This document shows, one piece after another, positions 21,481 through 32,790 of a stretch of 64,000 nucleotides of DNA. The position numbers and the translations under genes are program-made. Numbering within the stretch: position 1 is the stretch's first letter; each line of letters starts with the position of its first letter. Below the pieces are notes generated by a model. It was not told where the DNA came from. It ran no database searches and was given only the letters and a program-made list of their open reading frames with translations. Source of the stretch: Thalassia testudinum (taxonomy: Eukaryota; Streptophyta; Magnoliopsida; Alismatales; Hydrocharitaceae); NCBI GenBank assembly GCA_037157565.1, contig JAZHRO010000063.1:153252501-153316500 (forward strand), in the 5' to 3' direction.

Positions 21481-22772
21481 GTGGATCGTGGTATGCCGAC
21501 ATTGCCAATTACCTTGCTTCTGGATCCCTTCCACGTGGCTGGCCTAAAAACCAGCACGAGTGTCTCATGGCAAAAGAAAAGTATTATTTCTGGGATAATC
21601 TACTTCTCTTTCGGATAGGTGCTGATCAAATCATCCGTCACTGTATTCCTGATAGCGAGTTCCCCAGTGTGCTATCCTTCTGCCACGATCAAGCCTATGG
21701 AGGCCATTTCTCTGGGAGGAAAACAGCAGCCAAGGTGTTACAGTGCGATTTCTTTTGGCCCTCCCTTCACCAGGATGCACACAATTATGCCAAGCATTGC
21801 ACTAGGTGCAGTCCTTAAGGTCAATGTCATGTCGTGACATGATGCCCTTACAGCCCATCCTAGCTGCAGAAATCTTCGAGATCTGGGGAATTGACTTCAT
21901 GGGTCCCTTTCCTCCGTCCAACGGCTTTGAATTCATCCTCGTGGCCATTAACTATGTTTCGAAATGGATCGAGGCTATTCCCGCGTGCCGTGCTGACCAT
22001 ATTATATCCACTGGCTTTGTCAAATACCACATCTTTGTGCGCTTTGGGATCCCTCAAGCCATTATCTCGGATGGAGGAAGCCACTTTACCCATGCTTCTT
22101 TTCAGGCACTTCTGAGGAAATATGGAGTCCACCATCATATCGCACCTTGTATCATCCTCAGACAAACAGCCAGGCAGAGGTGTTGAACCGGCAAATCAAG
22201 CAAATTCTCCAGAAAATGGTTCGGCCTGACCGTAAGGATTGATCCGACAAGCTGATTGACGCACTTTGGGCATATCGGACCGCCTTCAAGGCTCCCCTTG
22301 GCATGTCTCAGTATAGAATCGTTTACAGGAAGCCTTGTTATTTGCCCGTGGAGTTGGAGCACCGCGCTTATTGGGCAGTTCGCCAATGTAACCTCGACCA
22401 GACCTGTGTGGTCGAGAAAGGAAACTCCAACTCCAAGAGCTGGAAGAGCTCCGTCGTGAAGCCTATGATTCTGCTTTAACCTTCAAACAACGCATTAAGG
22501 CTTTTCACGCCAGCTGTATTTAGCGAAAAGAATTTGAGCCATCTCAACAAGTTTGGCTCTATAATGCCCGACTCAAATTCTTTCCTGGGAAATTAAAGTC
22601 CAAATGGACTGGTCCTTTCCTGGTCTCAAGACCATTCCCCAACGGGGCCGTCGAGATTGAAGATCCCAAATCTAAGCATAAATTTACGGTCAACGGGCAG
22701 CATTTGAAACCCTATCTGACTCATGAACCTGCCCCCATTGGAGAAACCGTTGCCCTGCTGGAGGGTAACTAA
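21481..22772 (+). pseudogene. Element C integrase
   Basis: HHCC domain ([18 protein letters not shown]...CTRC) in frame 3 to 21818, where a TAA ends it. The catalytic core continues in frame 2 (21806-22186) with GIDFMGPFP and ISDGGSHF, then a base loss near 22150 puts the segment with the third acidic residue (QAEVLNRQIKQILQK) in frame 1. A TGA near 22241 replaces TGG of D. The C-terminal part ends GETVALLEGN with TAA at 22770-22772, the same pol end as D (43789). Confidence 0.86.
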
Positions 22773-22821
22773 TTCTTTGCCTCATTCTGAGTCCAGCTGG
22801 GGACGTTAAATTCAGCGCTCA

Positions 22822-22837
22822 TTGGGAGGCACCCCAA
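22822..22837 (+). promoter_or_regulatory. Conserved hairpin just after pol
   Basis: TTGGGAGGCACCCCAA, a five-base stem with a six-base loop, 50 bases after the pol stop. D has the same at 43724-43739 on the minus strand. Similar GGGAGGCAACCC words are common after pol in plant Athila/Tat elements, from general knowledge of the lineage. Confidence 0.6.
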
Positions 22838-22990
22838 CAAAACTCACCATCCACCATCACTTTTCACTTCACTATCACGATCACTTCACTTTTCACTTCA
22901 CCACCCACCCTACCACCCTGCTGTATACCCTGCACTTCAGCTCTCCTTACCCGATCTTTCGTCCTTTCTCTACCCTTCCCTGCATGCATG

Positions 22991-23024
22991 TGAGGACATA
23001 GCATCATTTGGCATGGGGGGGTGG
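22991..23024 (+). promoter_or_regulatory. Candidate extra polypurine tract after pol
   Basis: GAGGACATAGCATC followed by GGCATGGGGGGGTGG. Equivalent sequences stand after pol in D (43560-43525) and B (29236-29186). Such internal polypurine tracts are known in the Athila/Tat lineage and could serve as a second plus-strand primer. Confidence 0.6.
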
Positions 23025-23396
23025 ATAGGCATCCTTAGGATCTGGGTATTTTAGGGTATCATGCAGTTTCTATATATATATATATAAATGTGTTTAGTAA
23101 TGATCTGAAGGCTGAAACAAAAATACAATAAGTGTTTAATGGATATTCAACCTCTGTTTTGAAGACTTTCCAGGCCACAGAAGCTTGATTCGCTCAGGCT
23201 CGGCTTAATTCACTTGAGCATTGACAAAATATATCAGAAACTCTCCTAACTGAGGACGTATTCTTGTACCTGAGACACCAGTACAGGATCCGTTGGTTTG
23301 CTTTTACTTGAGAGCTTAAGTAAACTTGGCTCACACTACACATATCAAGAAAGACTAGGTGAACATAAGATCCAACCCTAGTGTTCATTAGGGAAG

Positions 23397-23855
23397 GTGG
23401 AGTCCTTACCTGTGCGCGCAGGTAGACTTTTTATCCCAGGCTTTAGTCTTGTGTTTAGGAGCGACTCCTTCCACAAAAAAAGAAACTCCCACCAAAAAGA
23501 AAAGTGTGCTCCTCTAAATAACGTTGTAAGAGACATACTGACACATGTTTCTAAAAAAAAGAAAAAAGAGATACAAATAAGTCAGTATATCTCACAAATG
23601 TCTGTAAAGTCGTCGCCCTTCAAGAAGTTCTTCAGGGCAGATTACAAATACCCTGTGAGCCAAAAATGTCAGAAAAGGGGAGTTGAGTTTTCCGTCATCT
23701 TCTTAAGGGTCAATCCGAAAACACAAGCTGAAACTGGCACCAACCTTTACTTAAAAATTTGTGAAACCCTGGGCTTGAGTCTTAATGTCCACCTGGTCAG
23801 TCTTGATCCTTCACTATGCACAAGCCATAATCTCTTGAGCTCTCGAGTACGGTAA
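23397..23855 (+). pseudogene. Post-pol open frame of unknown meaning
   Basis: A 152-codon frame between pol and the 3' LTR, where many Athila elements have an env-like gene. I do not recognise the protein; it is basic in the middle (a run of Lys) and has no clear signal peptide or transmembrane segment. D carries the matching sequence at 43070-42614 but split over two frames. The most similar part is GVEFSVIFLRVNPKT and SLNVHLVSLDPSLC. It could equally be untranslated 3' sequence that happens to be open. Confidence 0.35.
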
Positions 23856-24075
23856 AAACCTCTTGGGTACTGGAAATCGTACTTAAGGTTTAAATATCAA
23901 GAGTCCTGGTTAGTCGAGAGATGATCTTTGTCATATGAGACTTAAAGTACTGGTAGTCTTCTCTACAATTGGTTCTCACAATATCCAACAATAAACACAC
24001 CTATGTCGCCTCAGAAGAAAATCTTCAGCTTAAAGATCATTTCTAAATACTACAAAAAATGGTTTGCTAGGGACT

Positions 24076-24098
24076 AGAAAAAGATAGGCATGGGGGTA
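24076..24098 (+). promoter_or_regulatory. Element C polypurine tract
   Basis: AGAAAAAGATAGGCATGGGGG lies directly before the 3' LTR start TGATTGC (24099), with TA between. D has AAAAGATAGGCATGGTGG at the matching place (42438-42421, minus strand). This is the expected plus-strand priming site. Confidence 0.8.
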
Positions 24099-27000
24099 TG
24101 ATTGCACCACAAAAATACACCTGCAATAGTTCCTTCTTACGCTATGTCTTAGCATTACCTATGCATATTAGGGTTCCATAATCACATTTGTAAAAATACA
24201 AGCATGCATGCATTTAATTGAGAGGAGAGGAGAATAAATAAATGGCCTCTCAATTTACATTTTTCCTCAAGTGCATCTCTGCTAATTCACCATCTTTTTA
24301 TTTTTTATTTCACTTGATTTTTAATCTTTCCCGCGGCTGCATGCATCTTCTCCTCGCGCCATGCTTCCCTGCAGCTGCCCTTCCCTGCAGCTGCCTCTCC
24401 CTGCCAAGGCCATGCATGAGCCATGCACAGCCAGGGCATGGCCGTGCATGGCTTTCATCTTCTATTTAAAGCCACGGCTTCTCCTTCAGCAGCAGCCTAG
24501 TCCCATCCAAGAAAAACCCACCTGCAGCTTCTTCTCCAGGCCACCGTCCTCTCCTCCATTTCCCTCCACACGCCAGCCCTCCTCGAAGATACCCGGCGGA
24601 CAGGAGCCCTCACTGTGGTGCACACCCACCACAGTGAGACCACCACCGCCCAGCTCTTCAAAGAGCCTGTGGGCGTGGTGGCTCTTTTCTCATTTTTTTT
24701 ACGTTTCCAGCACCTTCATCCATGGCCGCAAGCTTCAAGGTCTGAAGCTCGAAGCTCGGTGGCAGCAGCAGTGGCAAGGCAGAAGCAGCAATAGCAGCAG
24801 CCCCAGCCCCTTCCGTACACACCTATAGGCGCCCTCGCCCTCCACGCGCACTTGCAGGCCTCTCTGCCTCCTGCTTCTTCGCTTTGTCACGCTCCCTCTT
24901 CCGCCCGCAATCGGCCACCGCGCGTCACTGCAGCGGCCGGCCAAGCGCTTCCCCGTACCCCTGCCAGCACCTGCAAGCCTCCGCGCAAGCTGCAGGCGCC
25001 CTCACCTCCCTCTCCGCGCACTCTATTGCGAGCTTCTCCACGCTTGCAACTGACCGGTGTAGACCCTCTTCCTCGCGCGCCAGCCGCTAGCCGGCCACAC
25101 TCACACCACCTGCAACTCCCGGTCGCGCGGCCCGCCTGACCACTGTAGCCACTGTTCAAGCGAGTCTACGCGACACTGTGGCTACAGTGGGGTGACCGGT
25201 GAGCTTCTGACTTTACCGGTCACCCGGCGTGCCGCAACCGGCCCCCGCCCGTGCATGCGCCCGCCCGCGCGTCTGCCAGCCCTCTCCCAGTGCCTGCCTT
25301 CGCCCGCTTCCTTCACCGCGTGCACCTGCGAGCACTAGCGCCGGCTCCAGCCTTCGCGCAGCATGGTGCACTGCCTTTCCTCTCCACACCCAATCCTCCC
25401 GCACGCTCCTCTCTGCGCATACGCTTCTGTGCAAGCGCGCGTGGATCAGATGACGTCCTTGATTCTCAGATGCCCTAACCGCTCCAGCCCACGCCTCCTA
25501 CAGAGCGGCTACTCTCTCTCCCGCTCTCTTTCTCTCTCTCTCTCTCTCTCTCTAGCAACACTCTCTTCACCGACGCTCACACACACATACACTCACACTT
25601 CCACACACACACCTATACACTATTATATACACATATATATACATATATATGCATATATATATACTTATATTTATACATATAGTAGTACCTATATACTTAT
25701 GTATTAGTATACATACATACATACAAATATATATATATACCTATATCTATATATATATTAGTATTTATATAACTAAGTATTAGTATACATATATATATAT
25801 ACATATATCTATATACTTATATATATACCTATACTTACATATATACATATACTTATATATATATATATTTATACATATATCTATACATATATTAGTACTT
25901 ATATAACTATGTATTATTCTATATACATACATATACATATATATATATATATATCTATATACTTATATATATATATACACATATATATACAGATATATAT
26001 ATACATATATTTATATACATATATATAAATATAAATATACATATATCTATATATATACTATTACCTATATAACTAAGTATAGATACATCTATATATATAT
26101 ATATATACATATATACACACCTACTTATATATACATACATATATACATATATATATCTATATAACTATACATATATACATATACATACATATCTAGCTAC
26201 ATATACCTATATATACATATATTATTATATATATAAATATATATATATATAGACATCTATATAGTATTGTATACATACATACATATATATATATACATCT
26301 ATACATATAGCTACATACATATATACATATACATATATATATACATATATACATATATATATACACATATATATATACATATATATACTTATAGATAACC
26401 ATATATACATATAGATATATTTGCATATATACATATATAGATATATTTTCACATTATTTACCACACGTGGTAGCGCGGGAATATCTGCACCAGTTGCTAA
26501 TATTCCCCAATACACGCATACAAAAAATGTGTTCGCATTCATCTTCCACCATCCATCCTACACCTTACACGCGGCACTTCGTCCTGTTGGTTGCGTCTTT
26601 CTAGACGACGACCAACTCAACATCGTGCTACACTCCATCTCCGCCACCACCCCACCCTTTTATATACATAATATATATATTTACTTTATTTCTGTTTCTC
26701 TTTCCTGATAGTAAAATGACAAAAAATTATATAAAAGAGAAAAGATAATCTTTGACTTGCAAGTACTCCATCTTGCGAATAGCAAGACCCATTTTAGAAC
26801 CTTGTTTTGGCTCAAAGCCAAGAACTCAATTTTGAGGGTGTGCCTCAAGGACAAAGACTACCAGAAAAAATTCTAAATAAGAAAAACACCAAAAACACAA
26901 TGAACGAACGGAAGAGACTCATTGTAGGAAAGGCATAGAAACTTGACTTGTAACCCTGCTTCCCTGAGTTTGACCCTGGGCCTAAAAAGTGACCAAGATA

Positions 27001-27129
27001 AAATCAAGTAGGCAAGGTTAAAAAAAAATTTTTTTTGTAAAGAGATGGTTAGGTCCGATTTAGGTTAACCACTATATACACTTAAACGATAAAATCATCA
27101 TATTAACAACCTATTCGGGTCCTACAACA
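24099..27129 (+). repeat. Element C 3' LTR
   Basis: Same layout and ends as the 5' LTR (7480-10324) but about 190 bases longer. In the first 60 bases I count about five differences between the two LTRs, so the insertion is not recent. The microsatellite occupies 25505-26448. The U5 motif reads TCCCTGAGTTTGACCC (26960-26975). Confidence 0.93.
25505..26448. repeat. Compound CT/CA/TA microsatellite in C 3' LTR
   Basis: CT repeats (25515-25553), CA repeats (25577-25610) and then TA/CATA repeats. The blocks differ in arrangement from those of the 5' LTR, so the array has changed since insertion. Confidence 0.95.
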
Positions 27130-28081
27130 GCGTGCGTTCTGCAAGCTGGAGCGTGCGTTGTGAGCGCGTGTTTGGCAAGGAGGCGCTACAGGTGCGGCTC
27201 TACAGATTGCAAGGAGAGCACGGAAGTGGGTGCGCTGGAGGCTGGAAGCGTTGTAGGGAGGCGCGAAAGTGGGCACGCGGATGTGCTGAGCAACTGCTAC
27301 TGCTGCTGAAGGCGCGTAGATGCACACGGGGTGGTGCTGGAGGTGGGTGTTGCAGGGAGTAGGCACGGGCATGGGTACTGCAGAGGTAGGCGCGGGTGCT
27401 GGGAACTGTGGTGTGTGGTGGTGGTTGTAGTGGCGCGGGGACGAGGAACTAAAGGTGGTTGATGGCGGTGATTGCTGGAAGTGGTTGCGTGGCCCTCAGG
27501 TGCACGCTCACAATGATGCACAAGCCACAGATGGCGCGGCGGTCTATCACCCCGCCTGGCCGCAGTGTAGTGGTCTTATGCTCGCGGAAGGAGGCTGATG
27601 GTGTGGAATGAATGAGAGATCAACTCTCTGCATAGTGGTGGGTCGAGGATGGTGGCCTTCACCGCATGGCAGCTCTCCCTCCTCCTTTTGTAGCCACAAC
27701 CTTCATTTCAAATTCAAAATGGCGTAGCGTAAATGTGATGTGTAGGAGGAGGAGGTGGAGCCAAAGCCGGAGGAGTTACTTGTGCAAAGGAGAAAAAAAT
27801 AAAATAATAAAATATTATGGTTATTTATGCATAAGCCCTTAACTTCTATGTTAAATTAAAATAATGCCTGCAATGCACCTAATTGGTTAACTAATTAAAT
27901 GAATGCAATTCTAAGTTAATTCTAAATGCATTTAGTTATGAATGCAATGCATGAAGTATGTAATTAAATCAGAAATATGAATTAATCTATTTACATCCTA
28001 ATGCATGCTAAATAAATGTTAGAATTAACTTAATGTCTAGGCACTTAAATACTTAAATAACCCACAAATATGGGTTAATCA
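27130..28081 (-). repeat. Shared A/B LTR, 5' part (U3 side), right of element C
   Basis: On the minus strand the LTR starts TGATTAACCCATA at 28081. It matches 54630-55405 of the outer B LTR from about 27480 on. This piece is at once the U3 side of the A 5' LTR and the 3' LTR boundary of B, because B's post-pol region begins at 28082. A TATA-like CTACAAAAGG is at 27697-27688. Confidence 0.83.
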
Positions 28082-28439
28082 CGAGCCAACACAATCGGTC
28101 TTCCTTTAGAAACATATTAAGTTCAGAGTTTAGACCTAAGGCTCTCAAGTAGTTGCTAAGTTACAGACTAGGTCGGCTAAAGACAGGTTGCAGGCACAAG
28201 TTTCCCTGATTTCTGACTCTACTCTAAGGTCTATAGATCCCTGAGATTAAAGCATCTGTGCATGGGCGTTGGTTTGAGTTATTTGAGTTAACGGAAAAAG
28301 GATTTTTTTTTGAATAATATATATATATATATATTTTTGTTTGATTCCTCTAAGTCTAACCTCGGATCAGCTATCAACAAGGTCTGTATCGGATTCATTG
28401 TCCCCATTACCGTACCTCGAAGGGTGCCTGCTTTCGATG

Positions 28440-28572
28440 CTTCGAGATAGCACCGCCCATAGCGACCCCAAGAACTCCTGGCAATCAACACTTCGAGATA
28501 GTATCACCCATGGATTTCTAAAGCGAATTCAAGCCTGTGGCAATCAACACTTCGAGATAGGGCCTCCCATGG
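28440..28572. repeat. Three-unit minisatellite in B post-pol region
   Basis: The words CTTCGAGATAG...CACCCAT recur at 28440, 28491 and 28551; the last two are preceded by GGCAATCAACA. Period is 50-60 bases. A short TA run stands at 28314-28334. The rest of 28082-29186 shows no gene. Confidence 0.75.
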
Positions 28573-29185
28573 TACCTGAACCACACAATGCGTTTACATG
28601 CCCCCAGTAGGATGGATAACCTAAGAGACAAGCGTCGAGGAGGTAATATGTTATCATCGCATCCTCAAGGTGAGTATATACTCCACCTCTCCTGCGGCAG
28701 GAACTCTTACAATCAAATTGTGTTTTCAAGCCTCTCCTAAGTCAAAGCTAAAAGAACCAAATCTCTTTTAAGGAATTAAGTTGATTACTTACTTACACCA
28801 GACCAAGTGTGTGAAATTTGGATGCTTGGGTTACAAGGACCCGTAAACCAAAAGGTAGAATAAGACTCTTGGTACTATCCCAACCTTTTAACTCAATCCC
28901 TAGCTTTCCTTCCTCAACCTCTTGAGGAATGGTCCGCAACTTAACTCCTACTTAAGTTTTAAGTCCACAAAGGACCCGAAAGGTCTAAAACTAGTAGCTC
29001 ATTTAGCTTCTAAAGTTCGACCCTAGAATCAACTTAGTCTAACCTCGAGTTCTGATTTGCTTAAGAATGCAGGACCTAGCCAGTTAAGCTCAAAAAAAAT
29101 TTTTATTTTATTATTATTATTATTATTTTAAAAAAAAATGCAATATGCATGAATGAATGCAAAATGTAGACATGCTATAAACAAA

Positions 29186-29236
29186 ATGCCCCAGGCCCTC
29201 TCCCCCATGCCTGGTTCAAACAATGTCCTCATTGAA
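29186..29236 (-). promoter_or_regulatory. Candidate extra polypurine tract of B
   Basis: On the minus strand AATGAGGACATTGTTTGAAC is followed by GGCATGGGGGAGAGGGCC. This is the standard post-pol purine motif of Athila-type elements and matches 22991-23024 in C. Confidence 0.65.
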
Positions 29237-29286
29237 AATAAAAATAGTTAAAGGAAGATATTACCTGAGGTGGAGAATGGTAGGAG

Positions 29287-30620
29287 CTAAGGCTTCTCAA
29301 GAGTGACCTCGTCAACCAGATGGCCATCCAAAGTAATGTATGGTTTTAACCGTTGACCGTTGACGATAAACGGAGTTGCTGAAGATGAAGGATTTTTAAT
29401 CTCCACAGCTCCACGCAAAAACACTTCAGTGATTATGTAAGGCCCATCCCAACGAGATTTTAACTTCCCAGGAAAAAGCTTAAGTCTGGAATTGAAAAGC
29501 TAGACTTGTTGATTGGGTTCAAAGATCTTTCGAAGTATATACTTATCATGCAAGACCTTAGTTCTTTCTTTATAACCTTGAGAGGTGTCATAAGCATCAT
29601 TCCTTAGCTCCTCAAGCTCACTTAATTCCAGAAGTCGTGCCTTACCCGCCTTCTCTAAATCCATGTTAACACTTCGAATAGCCCAAAGTGCCTTATGTTC
29701 CAACTCAACAGGTAAATGGCATGCCTTCCCATACACAATCCAAAAGGGAGAAGTACCCAAAGGGGTCTTATAGGCCGTTCGATATGCCCACAAAGCATCA
29801 TCGAGCTTTTGGGACCAATCTTTCCTATCAAGTCTAACGGTCTTTTCCAAAATATTTTTTATCTCCCTATTCGACACTTCAACCTAGCCACTCGTCTGAG
29901 GATGGTAAGGGGTAGTGACCTTGTGAGTCACTCTCAGACTCCTGATTAGCCGATTGAAGTGGTGGTTTTGGAAATGAGGTCCCCCATCACTTATAATGGT
30001 CTTGGGGCAGCCGAAACGAGATATGATATTGGCTTTCACAAATTTCAAAACCACAGAGTGGTCATTTGTGCGTGTAGGAATGGCCTCTATCAATTTAGAG
30101 ACATAATCAACTGCCACCAAGATATGTTCATAACCATGGGACGACGGGAAGGGGCCCATAAAGTCAATTCCCCACACATCAAAAATTTCAACAGATTGAA
30201 TAGGATGTTGAGGCATTTCATTCCTCTTCCCAATTGTTCCAATCTGTTGACATCTAATACAGGCCTTAACAAAATTACGAGATTCCTTAAATAAGGAAGG
30301 CCACTAAAATCCAAACTGGAGAACCTTAAAAGCAATTTTCTTAGCACCAAAGTGTCCTCCACAATAAAGTTCATGGCAAAAACTCAGCACACTATGTTGT
30401 TCCTCTTCAGGTACACAACGTCTCAATACTTGGTCTTGTCCAATTCTAAATAATTCTGGCACTTCCCAATGAAAGTATCTTGCTTGGGAAATGAATCTCT
30501 TTCTTTTCTGCTCATCCCAAGAGGCAGGAGTTTGTCCAGTGACCAAGTAATTTACGATATCGCATACCAAGGTAAAGTTGGTGCTACCGCCATCAGAGTT
30601 TCTTCGGGAAATGTCTTGCA
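29287..30620 (-). pseudogene. Element B integrase
   Basis: HHCC domain in 30621-30304 (CHELYCGGHFGAKK), catalytic core in 30216-29884 with [17 protein letters not shown] and PYHPQTSG, and the C-terminal half in 29877-29500 (VEVSNREIK region through FEPNQQV). The pol stop is TAG at 29289-29287. The core ends at a TAG where the sequence expects Gln (HPQTSG then stop). It is better preserved than that of A, and all three acidic residues can be placed, but it is interrupted at least twice. Confidence 0.86.
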
Positions 30621-31290
30621 AATATCTCCAGAAAGAGAGTCATTAAGTGGAAGGTGAGACAGGTGGTCAGCCACAACATTTTCTACTTTCTTTTCACATA
30701 TTTCCAAGTCAAATTCTTGAAGGAGTACGATCCACCTAATGAGACGTGGCTTAAAATCTTTCTTAGCAATGAGATGTTACACTGCCACATGATCAGTAAA
30801 AATAACCACCTTAGACCCAAGTAGATAAGACCTAAACTTCTCTAGAGCAAAAACTACAGCAAGTAATTCTTTTTCAGTGACGGTGTAGTTTTGCTGAGGT
30901 TCGGTTAAAGTCTTGCTTGCATAATGCAGCACATGAGGTCTTCCCTCAACACTTTGTCCAAGGACTACTCCCACTGCATAATCCGAAGCATCACACATCA
31001 GCTCAAATGGGAGCGTCCAATCAGGAGCTTGGAGAATAGGCGCAGAGATCAAGGCCTCCTTCAGAGTTTGAAAGGCCTCGGCACACTTTGAATCAAAATT
31101 GAAGGAAGATTCCTTCACCAACAAGTCACAAAGTGGCCTAGAAATTTTACTAAAACTTTTAATAAAGTGCCTATAAAAGCCAGCATGGCCCAGAAAGGAT
31201 CTAATCTGTTTGACGTTCGTAGGCAATGGGATTTGGAAATAGAATCAATCTTGGCTTTATCTACTTCCAAACCTTGCTCGGATACAACAT
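30621..31290 (-). pseudogene. Element B RNase H
   Basis: The frame 31226-30777 is open for 149 codons and contains [50 protein letters not shown] and VIFTDHVAV, so all catalytic acidic residues are in one frame. The block after it ([13 protein letters not shown]) is broken by a stop near 30777. Upstream the frameshift near 31224 is shared with A. Confidence 0.85.
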
Positions 31291-31787
31291 GCCCAAGTAC
31301 AATTCCTTTCTATACCATGAAATGACTTTTCTTCCAGCTAAGGACTAAACCTGTCTCCTTACATCACTTCAACACATTCTCCAGGTGCAGGAGACACTGG
31401 TCGAAAGACGAGCCATAAATGGAGAAGTCATCCATAAACACTTCAACACACTCGTCAATCATGTCCGAAAAAATAGACATGATACATTGCTGGAAGGTTG
31501 CAGGGGCATTACAAAATCCAAACCGCATACGCCTGAATGCAAAAGTACCGTAAGGACTCGTGAATGTCATCTTCTCCTGGTCATCAGGAAAGACTGCCAC
31601 CTGGTTGTACCTAGAATATCCATCAAGAAAGCAATAGTACTTATTCCCTGCCAATTTCTCGAGAATTTGATCAATAAAAGGCAAGGGAAAGTGATCCTTC
31701 TGCAATAGGATATATGATCCCAACGTCTAACCACTTCAGGATTTCCTTTTTTACCACCTCCCTCATATTAGGGTTCAGACGTCTCTA
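31291..31787 (-). pseudogene. Element B reverse transcriptase with internal deletion
   Basis: Blocks from KDHFPLPFIDQ to FMDDFSIYG are open in 31723-31364. The N-terminal part with WRVCIDYRKLN is missing: relative to A, 149 bases (A 2294-2442) are absent at about 31702, with TCTG at both ends in A. The loss also shifts the frame. Stops at 31366-31364, 31312-31310 and 31787-31785 match those of A. Confidence 0.87.
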
Positions 31788-32790
31788 CATGTCCCTAAAT
31801 GGCTTGATGGAATCAACAGTATAAATGTGGTGCATGCAGAGTGTAGAGTCTATACCCTTAATGTCAGTAATGCTCCAAGCAATAGCTTCTTTATGCCTAG
31901 ACAAGCATTCAATCAGGGCTCCCTCCTGTGCCTCAGATAGCACAGCTGAAATGATAACGGGGAGCGTATCATTGGCACCTAGGAAAACATACTTGAGGGT
32001 GTCAGGGAGGGGTTTCAACTCAAGGTCGGGGGCTTGTATGGTTGAGGGTTTCATAATAGATGTCCCCATCTCAGGTAGCAGATCTACCTTAGGCAGAGAT
32101 GATGGAGGAAGAGACTCAGCAGAAACACCCAGCAAGTCCTCAAGTTCTAGTATATCCCCTTCACATTCCTCCAAGAGATGGGAATGCTCATTTAGCATGA
32201 CATGCTGAAGGGGGTCATCACATAACATTGCAGGGGTTTCCTCTTCAATCAGGTCATCTATCACCTCAATTTGAGAACAATCCTCAAGTCCGGCTTGTTT
32301 GTAAGCATCAAACACATTAAGCCGAATTTTCCTATTCCCAAAGCCCATTTTCAATGCTCCAATATTGCAATTAATTGAAGCATGTGAAGTTGCAAGGAAG
32401 GGGCGGCCCAAAATGATGGAGGGTTTGGTTGGCTTGTCGGTAGGGTCAGTGTCCAAAACTAAGAAGTCAATGGGAAAGAAGAAATCCTCCACTCTTACAA
32501 GGACATCTTCCAAAATTCCCCGTGGTGTCTTAAGTGATCGATAACAGGGCTAGGCTTCAGATTGCCTCCCCCAAGTTGTTCATACACGTAGCTCAGAAGG
32601 ATGTTCACCCCCGCACCCAAATCAAGTAGAGCCTCATCAATTTGTAAGTCACCAATAACTACTAAGATGTATGGGGCTCCTGGGTCCTTAAGTTTCAGGG
32701 GTGTGCCATGCTGAATAATTGAGCTAACAAAATTAGGCAGGACAACTTTTGATTGGACCTGCTTTCTAGATTGCTGCTTTTTCATGCACA
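31785..32790 (-). pseudogene. Element B protease and linker
   Basis: The active-site block ALLDLGAGVNILLSYVYEQL is in the frame 33112-32495; the flap-side blocks FFFPIDFLVLD and IILGRPFLATSHA are in 32513-31785. The two are separated by a deletion near 32541, where about 16 bases present in A are absent. The acidic linker to the reverse transcriptase follows. Confidence 0.82.

Larger units (their letters stand above)
7480..27129 (+). mobile_element. Element C: Athila-like LTR retrotransposon, complete in outline, 19.6 kb with nested insertions
   Basis: Plus-strand element with a 5' LTR 7480-10324, primer site 10335-10352, long leader interrupted by solo LTR E, gag-pol 16741-22772, post-pol region, polypurine tract just before 24099, and a 3' LTR 24099-27129. 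It sits inside the shared A/B LTR. The flanking pentamers are GTGCG (7475-7479) and GCGTG (27130-27134), so a clean target duplication is not seen. The same family as D (opposite strand). Without E the internal region is about 8.8 kb. Coding capacity is destroyed by many stops. Confidence 0.92.
1..28081 (-). mobile_element. Element A: Athila-like Ty3/gypsy retrotransposon, partial, split by element C
   Basis: Minus-strand LTR retrotransposon. Reading right to left it shows a 5' LTR (28081-27130 and 7479-6586, interrupted by C), a tRNA-Asp-type primer site (6583-6566), an untranslated leader, gag, protease, reverse transcriptase, RNase H and integrase. The window cuts it inside the integrase C-terminus, so its 3' LTR is not visible. 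Athila affiliation rests on the primer site, the long leader and the reverse transcriptase signature MREVVKKEILKWLDAGIIYP. The coding part has many stops and frameshifts. It is the same family as element B, and its 5' LTR also serves as the 3' LTR of B. Confidence 0.9.

Noticed and set aside
23397..23855. Env-like glycoprotein in C
   Set aside because: No signal peptide, membrane segment or cleavage site is visible; reported only as an unknown open frame.
28440..28572. CRISPR-like repeat array
   Set aside because: Only three imperfect units in a plant retroelement 3' region; a minisatellite is the simpler reading.
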